Shown here: piece after piece, positions 26,244 through 33,318 of the stretch
How the letters are laid out: each line of letters begins with the position of its first letter
Numbering within the stretch: position 1 is the stretch's first letter
DNA from: CAZGMC01 sp964526565
GTDB taxonomy: Bacteria > Pseudomonadota > Alphaproteobacteria > DSM-16000 > Inquilinaceae
Length of the DNA: 45,449 bases
Direction of reading: 5' to 3'
Assembly: GCA_964526565.1 (NCBI GenBank)
Contig: CAZGMC010000022.1
Span: 1-45,449, forward strand
Program-made: the position numbers and the translations under genes
The notes under the pieces: model-generated
What the model was told of the DNA's origin: nothing
What the model saw: only the letters and a program-made list of their open reading frames with translations
The model's database searches: none

Positions 26244-26553
26244 CCTGGTGCTCGTGGTGCTCTTCGTGCTCGCGGTGCTCGCCGCCATTGCCGCCCGCCG
26301 CGGCCCCGGCCGGTGCCGTGCGCATTTCGGACGCCGCCTCGGCGACCAGATCCTCGACCGCCTCGCCCAACTCGGCGGCAACCTCGCGGCCGCGCTCGTA
26401 GGCGACCAGGCCGCCCTTGATCACGGTCTTGGCAAGGGGCTTGGCCACCCGCCCCACCGCCGGCACGAGCACCGGGGCCAGCACGGCCGCCCCCAGGCCG
26501 ATCGCCAGCCCCGTCGCGGTGTTGCCCTTGAACAGCGCCTCAAAGACGTCCAT
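26236..26553 (-). CDS. DUF5132-type membrane protein with His/Glu-rich tail
   Basis: 105 aa. MDVFEALFKGNTATGLAIGL, then GAAVLAPVLVPAVGRVAKPL and KGGLVAYERGREVAAELGEA are the DUF5132 pattern: one hydrophobic segment and an amphipathic helix. The tail (GGEHREHEEHHEHQGG) has five histidines and could bind metal. GGAGGG precedes the ATG at 26553; an upstream in-frame extension has no family match. First gene of the minus-strand set facing the ATPase/MAT-like operon. Function unknown. Confidence 0.82.
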   Translation of the reverse strand: MDVFEALFKGNTATGLAIGLGAAVLAPVLVPAVGRVAKPLAKTVIKGGLVAYERGREVAAELGEAVEDLVAEAASEMRTAPAGAAAGGNGGEHREHEEHHEHQGG

Positions 26554-26730
26554 CGATACCCTCCGTTCTTCGCCAGCCCCGCCGCCCTCGCCGGGACAAC
26601 CAGTATAGTCCTCAATTGGTTCGGCACCGGACGCGGTGCAAGGCTGAATGTTTAAGTTATGTGACAAGGCTGGACGACCGCAAGCGCAAGCCTGCGGAAA
26701 AGGTGCGGGAAAGACCATACGGAAAAAAAG

Positions 26731-27702
26731 TCAGGCGCCTGAAGAGGTCGCCGCCGTCCGGATGGGAAGACGTGCCTCAATGGCGTCCCACACTTTTGCC
26801 TGCAGGTTGACGCCATCAAGGCGGTTGATCTCGTGGATGCCGGTCGGCGACGTGACGTTGATCTCGGTCATGTAGTCGCCGATCACGTCGATGCCGACGA
26901 AGATCAGGCCGCGTTCGCGCAGCGCCGGGCCGATGGCGGCGCAGATGTCGCGGTCGCGGCGGCTGAGCTCGACCTTGCGCGGCTGGCCGCCGGAGTGGAA
27001 GTTGGCGCGCGCCTCGCCGGACTGCGGGATGCGGGCGACGGCACCGACCGGCTCGCCCTCGATCAGCAGGATGCGCTTGTCGCCCTGGCGGATCTCCGGC
27101 AGGTACTGCTGGACGATGACCGGCTCACGGCCCAGGCGGGTGAACATCTCCAGGAGCGCGCTCAGGTTCTCGTCGTCGGGCTTGAGGTGGAACACGCCCG
27201 CGCCGCCGGCACCGAACAGCGGCTTTATTATAATGTCCTTGTAGTCGCGCCGGAACGCCTTGATTTCCTGCGGGTCGGACGAGATCAGCGTCGGCGGCAT
27301 CAGCTCGACGAAGTGGGTGACGAACAGCTTCTCCGGCGCATTGCGCACGTGAGCCGGGTCGTTGACCACCAGGGTCTGCGGGTGAACGTGCTCCAGCAGG
27401 TGCGTCGACGTGATATAGGCCATGTCAAACGGCGGGTCCTGGCGCATCAGCACCACGTCCATTTCGGCCACGTCGAGTGCCGCCTGCTCGCCCAGGCTGA
27501 AATGCCCGCCCTTGACCGGCCGCACCGTCAGCGGCCAAGCATAGGCGATCAGCCGGCCGTGACGGAACGACAGCCGGTGCGGGTTGTAATAGTACAGGGT
27601 GTGGCCGCGCGCCTGTGCCTCCAGCGCCATGGCGAAGGTGCTGTCGGCGTTGATGTCGATGGTTTCGATCGGGTCCATCTGGATGGCGACGTGCAGGCTC
27701 AT
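26731..27702 (-). CDS. gshB: glutathione synthetase
   Basis: 323 aa. ATP-grasp enzyme joining gamma-glutamylcysteine and glycine. It has the prokaryotic GshB N-terminus (LHVAIQMDPIETIDINADST), an ATP-site loop (IIKPLFGAGGAGVFHL), VQQYLPEIRQGDKRILLIEG, and the C-terminal NVTSPTGIHEINRLDG with metal-binding E/N. The ATG at 27702 matches the family start; there is a 13-residue in-frame extension upstream without homology. The SirB1-type gene ends 66 nt upstream on the same strand, so the two may share a transcript. Confidence 0.96.
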   Translation of the reverse strand: MSLHVAIQMDPIETIDINADSTFAMALEAQARGHTLYYYNPHRLSFRHGRLIAYAWPLTVRPVKGGHFSLGEQAALDVAEMDVVLMRQDPPFDMAYITSTHLLEHVHPQTLVVNDPAHVRNAPEKLFVTHFVELMPPTLISSDPQEIKAFRRDYKDIIIKPLFGAGGAGVFHLKPDDENLSALLEMFTRLGREPVIVQQYLPEIRQGDKRILLIEGEPVGAVARIPQSGEARANFHSGGQPRKVELSRRDRDICAAIGPALRERGLIFVGIDVIGDYMTEINVTSPTGIHEINRLDGVNLQAKVWDAIEARLPIRTAATSSGA

Positions 27703-27768
27703 CGCGTGCCCCCGTTGGTCTTTGGACGCCCGCCGCGTCATCCCCCGTTCCGGTGCCGGAGCCGTCGG

Positions 27769-28587
27769 TCAGTGCAGGCGGGCCTTGAGGTGCTGTAGCA
27801 GAAGCGCCGCCTCGTGCAACAGCCTGTCGTCGTGACCCAGGGCCAGGAACCGCTCCAGCGCGGCGATGGCGGCGCCGGGGTTGCCCAGGCGGGCATGGAG
27901 GATGCCGGCCTCGCGCCACAGCGGCCCGTGCTCCGGGGCGATGGTCAACATGGCGCTGAGGGCATTGACGGCCTCGGCCGGACGGCCCTCCTGGAGCAGG
28001 CGCAGCTTTACATTGTTCTGCAGGCGCAGCAGCACGTCGCGGTCGCTGACCGTCGCATAGTACGCTGGGCGCAGCTCGGCCTCCGCGCCCGCCACGGTCT
28101 TGAGCAGGCCGCGCAGGTCGGCCGGCCCCAGGGCGCGGCCGTCGCGGAACGGATCGAGGATGGCGGGCATGTCGTCAGCCGCGACGCGAATCAGGAAATG
28201 GCCGGGGAAGGCCAGCCCGGCGGCGTCCCAGCCCTGGGCGCGGGCGGCATGCATGTAGAGGATGCCGAGCGCCACCGGCAGGCCTTTGCGCCGGTCGATG
28301 ACGCGCATCAGGTTGGCGTTCTGCAGGTCGTCGTAGGTGCGGGTGTCGCCGGTATAGCCGTAATGCCCGGCCACGACCCCGGTCAGCGCCTCGGCGCCGG
28401 GTTTGGCCGCGGCGGCGACGGCGGCAGCCAGCGTGTCCAGGTGCTCCCGGTACCACGCCAGCCGCACCCGCGGCCGGTCCAGCGCTGCCAGCGCCAGCGC
28501 CGTTTCGGCCAGATCGATCTCCCCGTCCGGCTGGCGTCCGACACGCTCCAGCACGGCACGGACCTCGTCGGTGGCAAGGGCGGTCAC
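27769..28587 (-). CDS. SirB1-family transglutaminase-like/TPR protein
   Basis: 272 aa. The N-terminal transglutaminase-like part (LQNANLMRVIDRRKGLPVAL, then GLAFPGHFLIRV) carries the SirB1 pattern; the C-terminal part has TPR-type helices (AEAVNALSAMLTIAPEHGPL, NPGAAIAALERFLALGH). GTG start at 28587 with GAGGGA in front. Role not established; members are widespread and often annotated as protein-interaction factors. It lies between glcD and gshB on the same strand. Confidence 0.85.
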   Translation of the reverse strand: MTALATDEVRAVLERVGRQPDGEIDLAETALALAALDRPRVRLAWYREHLDTLAAAVAAAAKPGAEALTGVVAGHYGYTGDTRTYDDLQNANLMRVIDRRKGLPVALGILYMHAARAQGWDAAGLAFPGHFLIRVAADDMPAILDPFRDGRALGPADLRGLLKTVAGAEAELRPAYYATVSDRDVLLRLQNNVKLRLLQEGRPAEAVNALSAMLTIAPEHGPLWREAGILHARLGNPGAAIAALERFLALGHDDRLLHEAALLLQHLKARLH

Positions 28588-28792
28588 GGCGCATCCCTCA
28601 GTCGATCCGGCAACGAGCGGCCCCGCGTGTCGATACGGCTGCCTACCCGGACCCGCGACAACGACACGGCCCGGACTCTGGTGCCGGAAGCGCCGGATGA
28701 CGAGTCCTCGTTGGCCGCGTCATGGCACTGCGGCAAGCCTTGCACCGGGACGGTGGCGATAGCGGTGCCACCGGGAGCATCATCGGCTGGTC

Positions 28793-30280
28793 CTAGAACC
28801 TGGGAATGTCCGGGAACGGCAACTGGCCGCGGTGGATGTGCATGCGGCCCATTTCGGCGCAGCGGTGCAGCCTGGGGAACATCTTGCCGGGGTTGAGCAG
28901 CGAGTCGGGGTCGAAGGCACACTTCACGCGCTGCTGCTGGTTCAGGTCCAGCTCGTCGAACTGCACCTCCATCAGGTCGCGCTTCTCCACGCCGACGCCG
29001 TGCTCACCGGTCAGCACGCCACCCACCTCCACGCACAGCTTGAGGATATCGGAGCCGAACGCCTCGGCCCGCTCCAGCTGGCCCGGCTGGTTGGCATCGT
29101 ACAGGATCAGCGGGTGCAGGTTGCCGTCGCCGGCATGGAACACGTTGGCGACGCCCAGGCCATAATGCCTGGACATCTCGGCAATCCGCGTCAGCACCTC
29201 GGGCAGCTTCTTGCGCGGGATGGTGCCGTCCATGCAGTAGTAGTCTGGCGCCAGCCGCCCGGCCGCCGGGAACGCCGCCTTGCGCCCGGCCCAGAACCGC
29301 GCCCGCTCCTCGTCCGAGGTGCTGACCCGCACCGACACGGCATTGCAGTCGCGCGCGATCGCCTCGACCCGGCGGATCAGGTGGTCGACCTCGGCCTCCG
29401 GCCCGTCCAGCTCGCAGATCAGCAGCGCCTCGACGTCCAGCGGATAGCCGGCATGGACGAAGTCCTCGGCGGCATGGATCGCCGGCCGGTCCATCATCTC
29501 CAGCCCGCCCGGCAGGATGCCCGCGCCGATGATCTGCGCCACCGCGTTGCCGGCGTCGGCCAGGGTGGGGAAGCCGACCAGCATGGCCCGCGCCGTCTCC
29601 GGCTTCGGCAGGATGCGCACCGTCACCTCGGTGACGACGCCGAGCAGGCCTTCGGAGCCGTTCATCAGGCCGACCAGGTCGTAGGCCTCGCTGTCCAGGT
29701 GCCGGCCGCCGAGGCGCACGACCTCGCCGTTCATCAGCACCATCTCCAGGCCCATCACGTTGTTGGTGGTCAGCCCGTACTTCAGGCAGTGCACGCCGCC
29801 GGCGTTCTCGGCCACATTGCCGCCGATGGTGCAGGCGATCTGGCTGGACGGGTCGGGTGCATAGTAGAAGCCGGCGTGCTGGACGGCGGCGGTGATGGCC
29901 AGGTTGGTCACGCCGGGCTGGGCGCGGACGCACCGGTTGTCCAGGTCGATCTCCAGGATGCGGTTGAACCTGCCCAGGCCCAGCAGGATGCCGTCGGCCA
30001 GCGGCAGCGCCCCGCCCGACAGCGACGTGCCGGCGCCGCGCGGCACCACCTTGACGGCGTGCTCGCGGCAATACCTCAGGACGCGGCTGACCTGCTCCGT
30101 CGTGCTCGGCAGGACGACGATCAGCGGCAGGTTGCGGTAGGCGGTCAGGCCGTCGCTCTCATAGGCGCGCAGTTCCGGCTCTTCGACGATCACGCCCTCA
30201 CCCGGCACGATCGCCCGCACGGCCGCGATGATCTGGTCGCGCCGGTCGATCACGGCGCGGTCCGGCGGCGGCATGTGCAT
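28793..30280 (-). CDS. glcD: FAD-linked glycolate/D-lactate oxidase subunit GlcD
   Basis: 495 aa. FAD_binding_4 domain (LPLIVVLPSTTEQVSRVLRY, VVPRGAGTSLSGGALPLADG, then IGGNVAENAGGVHCLKYGLT) and FAD-oxidase C-terminal domain (FHAGDGNLHPLILYD, LTGEHGVGVEKRDLM). Oxidises glycolate or another 2-hydroxy acid. glcE and glcF, the usual partners, are absent here, so the partners may be elsewhere or the substrate may be D-lactate or similar. GGGAGGG precedes the first ATG; a second ATG two codons later is less well placed. The 205 nt downstream hold no gene that I can see. Confidence 0.93.
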   Translation of the reverse strand: MHMPPPDRAVIDRRDQIIAAVRAIVPGEGVIVEEPELRAYESDGLTAYRNLPLIVVLPSTTEQVSRVLRYCREHAVKVVPRGAGTSLSGGALPLADGILLGLGRFNRILEIDLDNRCVRAQPGVTNLAITAAVQHAGFYYAPDPSSQIACTIGGNVAENAGGVHCLKYGLTTNNVMGLEMVLMNGEVVRLGGRHLDSEAYDLVGLMNGSEGLLGVVTEVTVRILPKPETARAMLVGFPTLADAGNAVAQIIGAGILPGGLEMMDRPAIHAAEDFVHAGYPLDVEALLICELDGPEAEVDHLIRRVEAIARDCNAVSVRVSTSDEERARFWAGRKAAFPAAGRLAPDYYCMDGTIPRKKLPEVLTRIAEMSRHYGLGVANVFHAGDGNLHPLILYDANQPGQLERAEAFGSDILKLCVEVGGVLTGEHGVGVEKRDLMEVQFDELDLNQQQRVKCAFDPDSLLNPGKMFPRLHRCAEMGRMHIHRGQLPFPDIPRF

Positions 30281-30345
30281 GGGTCTGGCCCTCCCGACCT
30301 GGCTGCGGCCCGCGACCCGGTTGATCCGGGCCTCGATGCGGCAGT

Positions 30346-30543
30346 CTAGCAGAGCGGGGCGGCAGTGCGAACGCCTGTCGGTGGCAGGCTGTGCCGCGCC
30401 GCCCCGGCCGAAACGTCGAAGGGCCGATCCTTGGACCGGCCCTTCCTGGTGTAGACTTTCCTGCTCGGCTTGACCTTCTGCCCCATGCGGCGAAGCACCA
30501 CCGCATAGGGATTGCGCCGCTTGACCGCGTTCTTCCGGTCCAT
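30346..30543 (-). CDS. ArfA-like alternative ribosome-rescue candidate
   Basis: 65 aa, highly basic. Residues 10-36 (RNPYAVVLRRMGQKVKPSRK then VYTRKGR) match the E. coli ArfA layout: N..A..L, then a Q-[RK]-V basic stretch, then Y-x-R-K-G. ArfA recruits RF2 to ribosomes stalled without a stop codon. The coding region has a 13-bp hairpin over codons 33-42, just after YTRKG, in the place where E. coli arfA carries the hairpin that makes its mRNA nonstop. AGGAGG lies 5 nt before the ATG at 30543 and too close to an ATG one codon earlier. The residues after the hairpin (VSAGAARHSL and on) look unconstrained. It follows rpmJ. Family assignment is by motif only. Confidence 0.55.
   Translation of the reverse strand: MDRKNAVKRRNPYAVVLRRMGQKVKPSRKVYTRKGRSKDRPFDVSAGAARHSLPPTGVRTAAPLC
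30418..30445 (-). promoter_or_regulatory. 13-bp hairpin inside the ArfA-like coding region
   Basis: On the minus strand GAAGGGCCGGTCC pairs with GGATCGGCCCTTC (12 Watson-Crick pairs and one G-U) around a two-base loop, all inside the coding sequence. No U-run follows, so processing by a double-strand RNase, as known for E. coli arfA, is more likely than classical termination. Confidence 0.75.
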
Positions 30544-30585
30544 CATGACCTCCTGATCACAGAGCGTGTTTCCCTGGTCCGCCGC

Positions 30586-30645
30586 GGTCATCGTGTGGAC
30601 GGTCATCGTGTGGACGGTCATCGTGTGGACGGTCATGGTGTGAAC
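30586..30645. repeat. 15-bp tandem repeat (4 copies)
   Basis: GGTCATCGTGTGGAC is repeated three times exactly, and a fourth copy has two changes. It lies between rpmJ and the ArfA-like gene. On the minus strand it is open in the same frame as the ArfA-like gene and would encode MTVHT repeats, each with its own ATG. Confidence 0.9.
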
Positions 30646-30714
30646 AGGGTGGTTTGCGCGCCCCGTCACTGCCGACCGATGGCCGCCTGCCACCCCGATG
30701 GCAGCGCGACCCGG

Positions 30715-30840
30715 TCAGCCCTGGCGCACCTTGTAGCGTGGATCGGTCTTGTTGATGACGAAGACGCGGCCCTTGCGCCGGATCACGCGACAGGCACGAT
30801 GCCGCTTCTTCAGGCTTTTCAGCGAGTTGGTGATCTTCAT
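30715..30840 (-). CDS. rpmJ: 50S ribosomal protein bL36 (C-minus form)
   Basis: 41 aa: MKITNSLKSLKKRHRACRVI then RRKGRVFVINKTDPRYKVRQ. It is the zinc-free type: only one cysteine remains of the four-ligand set. AAGG precedes the ATG at 30840; an upstream in-frame extension has no similarity. The ArfA-like gene lies 171 nt downstream in the same direction. Confidence 0.96.
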   Translation of the reverse strand: MKITNSLKSLKKRHRACRVIRRKGRVFVINKTDPRYKVRQG

Positions 30841-31002
30841 TGTCCGCCTTCCCGGGCACCGGCACCCCGGCATGCCCTGCCTGATAAAATGCAAAACGGC
30901 CGAGCCCGGCCGCACGCGGGAACATAAGAAGACCGCCTGCAGCTGTCAATCCCGGCCGCGCCGCCCGTCCGCACGGTTGATCCCGTCTGGCGCCGCACCC
31001 TT

Positions 31003-31872
31003 CTACCCGGCCGGGGTCAGCGCGTCGAACCGGAACACGCGCAGGTCGCCCGCAGTCATCGCCGCGCTGCGCCGCGCCCACAGCGCCCCCTCGGCCAGCA
31101 GCTGGTCGCGCAGTTCGGGCTCGCCGGCAATCTCCCGCGACCACGACCGAGTGCGGTCCCAGGCCCGGATCACCAGCGTCCCGTACATGTCCGAAATGTC
31201 CTCGGCAATGCGGACGTCGAAGCCGCGGGACTTGAGCCGGTCGGTCATCTGCGACACGGTCCAAGGATGGGGCGTCACCGGTTCGGCGTCCCGCCAGGCA
31301 TCGATGGCCGGTCCGCGGCTGGACGAATGCTTGACCACGAAGTCGATGATTAGGAACCGGCTGCGCGGCTTCAGGGCCGCGCGCACCGCCTCGATCAGCT
31401 CGTTCTTGTGCGACACGGTGAACAGGCAGTGCCGGGCGAGCACGGCATCATAGCGCCTGTCCAGAACCAGCCGCTCCAGGTCACACGCGGTGATCGACGC
31501 CCGCCGGGACAGGCCGGCGCGCACCGATCGCTCGTGGCCGAGGCGGGCCAGCAGCGGGTCGGGTTCCAGCCCGGTGACCCAGGCGCCGGTCGTCCTGACG
31601 ATCAGCCGCGCCGCGCCGCCCAGGCCAGCCCCCAGATCGAGCACGCTGTGGGCCGGACCCAGCCCGAGCGGCCTGATCAGGCCATGCAGGTCATCGCCGG
31701 CCAGGGGGTCGAGAAAGCCCTCGCCCCAGACCCGCTCGGCGACGGCGATGCGGCCGGGCGTCCAGCCGGACGCCGCCGGGCCGGCGACGGTGCCGGTGTG
31801 GCTGGTGGCCGCCGCGGACCGAGGCGCGCCGCCGCCCAACCACTCCCGGATCTGCGAGGTCCATCCATTCAT
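31003..31872 (-). CDS. class I SAM-dependent methyltransferase
   Basis: 289 aa. Motif I is VLDLGAGLGGAARLI; the acidic strand end is TGLEPDP; later motifs are YDAVLARHCLFTV and ALKPRSRFLIIDFVV. The N-terminal 70 residues (Gly/Ala-rich, then GWTPGRIAVAERVWGEGFLDP) resemble those of small-molecule methyltransferases. Substrate unknown. The ATG at 31872 is the best placed start, with a weak AGGA further off than usual. It ends before rpmJ on the same strand. Confidence 0.82.
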   Translation of the reverse strand: MNGWTSQIREWLGGGAPRSAAATSHTGTVAGPAASGWTPGRIAVAERVWGEGFLDPLAGDDLHGLIRPLGLGPAHSVLDLGAGLGGAARLIVRTTGAWVTGLEPDPLLARLGHERSVRAGLSRRASITACDLERLVLDRRYDAVLARHCLFTVSHKNELIEAVRAALKPRSRFLIIDFVVKHSSSRGPAIDAWRDAEPVTPHPWTVSQMTDRLKSRGFDVRIAEDISDMYGTLVIRAWDRTRSWSREIAGEPELRDQLLAEGALWARRSAAMTAGDLRVFRFDALTPAG

Positions 31873-32110
31873 GGTTGTGGCTGAATCCTGAACATCTTGG
31901 CGGCCGCTTATGGGCTGCAACGAATACGGGCCCTGGCTGCCCAACAGAAATGGGTCAAGTCAGGTGACGGGCTGCATATCCGAACATGCGACAGGGTTGT
32001 TTACTTTTAGTTAATTCTTATGGCCAGCCCATGAATACCGCCTCGCCGGTTCGGATCAATCAGAAGGCGCAAGGCATTGCCATTCCTGCCCGGATTCTTC
32101 ATGTCGTCAC

Positions 32111-32148
32111 TGCACTTCGCGACTGGCATTGCATTTTGCGACTGGCAT
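32111..32148. repeat. 19-bp direct tandem repeat, possible activator site
   Basis: Two adjacent 19-mers (32111-32129 and 32130-32148) match at 17 of 19 positions and share the core GCGACTGGCAT. The 19-bp phase places the cores just under two helical turns apart. They lie about 105-140 nt upstream of the sigma-54 promoter candidate, a normal enhancer distance. Confidence 0.55.
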
Positions 32149-32250
32149 CGCGGCGCCACTGTCCCTGGCAGCCGTACGGGAAAGATCGTATTCTGCGGCG
32201 AGCGTATTAAGATCAACAGGTTGTGATCGGCCGACGGTATACGGACTGAT

Positions 32251-32266
32251 TGGCCCGGACTTTGCT
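32251..32266 (+). promoter_or_regulatory. sigma-54 (RpoN) promoter candidate
   Basis: TGGCCCGGACTTTGCT fits the -24/-12 consensus TGGCAYRNNNNTTGCW at all specified positions but one, with the required ten bases between GG and GC. It reads toward the LuxR-type gene and predicts a start near 32277, leaving a leader of about 80 nt. Confidence 0.5.
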
Positions 32267-32356
32267 GACAGAAGACCATCGCGTCCAAGGGCGGTTCGCC
32301 TCAGTCGAATTGCTGATGGGCAGGAACGATAATTCGTGTAGTCTGGCAGGGTCTTG

Positions 32357-33079
32357 ATGATGGTCCAGTTGAATCCGTCTTCCATGCGTTCTGGAACGCA
32401 CCTCCGTGAAGTGAACACCACCACCGCGACGGCCCGGGCCGGCGCGCCTCAATTGCGCCTGCTGGTGATCGATCGCGACATGGCGGTGGCCCGGCCCTTC
32501 ATGGGCCTGCGCTCCTTCGGCGCCAAGGTCACGATCGCCGCGTCGCTGGACGAGGCGGCGCGCAGCCTGGCCGCGCCGGTCGAGGCGGATCTGCTGATCA
32601 TGGGCTCCGGGCTGCTGGGAGTCGATCCGCAGGCCTCCGTCGCACGCCTGCGCCGGGCCGATTCGGCCGTGCGCATCGTCGTCGTCTCGCAGGGCGCCTT
32701 CACGCGCCGCGAGGAGGTCGTCAACCTGCTGCGCGCCGGTGTCGTCGGCGTCGTCCCGGACAGCATGGCGGGTGCCCCGCTGGCCGCGGCCATGCAGGTG
32801 ATTGCCAGCGGTGAGCGGTTCGTGCCGCCGGACATGCTGGTGTCGCTCGACGAGCCCGCCGGGGATGCCACACCGGCCGTGCCGTCGGTGCCGCTGTCGC
32901 GGCGCGAGCGCCAGGTTGCCGCACTGCTGGCACAGGGACTGGCCAACAAGGAGATCGCATGGCGCCTGCAACTTCAGGAAGTGACCGTCAAGGTCTACGC
33001 CACCTCGATCTACCGCAAGCTTGGCGTGCGCAACCGGACGCAGGCGGCGGGGCGGCTGCTGGCGCTCGGCTGGTCCTGA
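32357..33079 (+). CDS. LuxR/NarL-type regulator with degenerate receiver domain
   Basis: 240 aa. The C-terminal helix-turn-helix is a clear GerE/LuxR type (LSRRERQVAALLAQGLANKE, then VTVKVYATSIYRKLGVRNRT). The N-terminal domain (about 32-150) has the receiver fold (LRLLVIDRDMAV, then ADLLIMGSGLLGVD), but the phosphorylated Asp position is Gly and the Lys region reads GVVPDSM. It is therefore probably phosphorylation-independent. ATG codons at 32357 and 32360 are both plausible after AGGG. No sensor kinase is adjacent. The target may be itself or trkH-trkA downstream (inference). Confidence 0.88.
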   Translation: MMVQLNPSSMRSGTHLREVNTTTATARAGAPQLRLLVIDRDMAVARPFMGLRSFGAKVTIAASLDEAARSLAAPVEADLLIMGSGLLGVDPQASVARLRRADSAVRIVVVSQGAFTRREEVVNLLRAGVVGVVPDSMAGAPLAAAMQVIASGERFVPPDMLVSLDEPAGDATPAVPSVPLSRRERQVAALLAQGLANKEIAWRLQLQEVTVKVYATSIYRKLGVRNRTQAAGRLLALGWS

Positions 33080-33135
33080 TCCGGGGCCGGCTGGTCGCCC
33101 GGCGGCCGGAACCGGTCTGCCCTGGCAGGCCGCCC

Positions 33136-33163
33136 CTGGCCGGCCGCTCCTGGCCGGCCGCTC
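33136..33163. repeat. 14-bp tandem repeat (2 copies)
   Basis: CTGGCCGGCCGCTC occurs twice in a row in the 239-nt spacer between the LuxR-type gene and trkH. The rest of the spacer shows no gene. Confidence 0.7.
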
Positions 33164-33318
33164 CGTGCAGACGTGCAGGCTGCGGTGCCGGCCCATGACA
33201 GGGCTGGCGTCGATCGACAGCGCCGCGCCGCAGCGGACAGGCAGTCCGCCCCGCCCCGCCGTCCGGCCAGACAGGGGAGCCCCGACGCTTGGTCTCGTCC
33301 AGGAGGCTGACCAGCCTG

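Larger units (their letters stand above)
31873..32356. other. 484-nt divergent intergenic region, relatively AT-rich
   Basis: No convincing gene: short open frames here lack ribosome-binding sites or family patterns. It holds a 19-bp tandem repeat (32111-32148) and a sigma-54-type promoter candidate (32251-32266), both listed separately, plus an AT-rich run near 31993-32026 that could hold a sigma-70 promoter. Confidence 0.5.

Noticed and set aside
28748..28775. GGTGGC/GCCACC hairpin between glcD and the SirB1-type gene
   Set aside because: A stem of 6-7 bp with no T-run in a GC-rich region is expected by chance.
32124..32140. TGGCATTGCATTTTGC as a sigma-54 promoter
   Set aside because: The GG to GC spacing is 11 instead of 10. 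The element at 32251 fits better, and this one lies inside the tandem repeat.
31986..32210. 74-codon plus-strand frame in the intergenic region
   Set aside because: Crosses the 19-bp tandem repeat, has no ribosome-binding site and no protein-like pattern.
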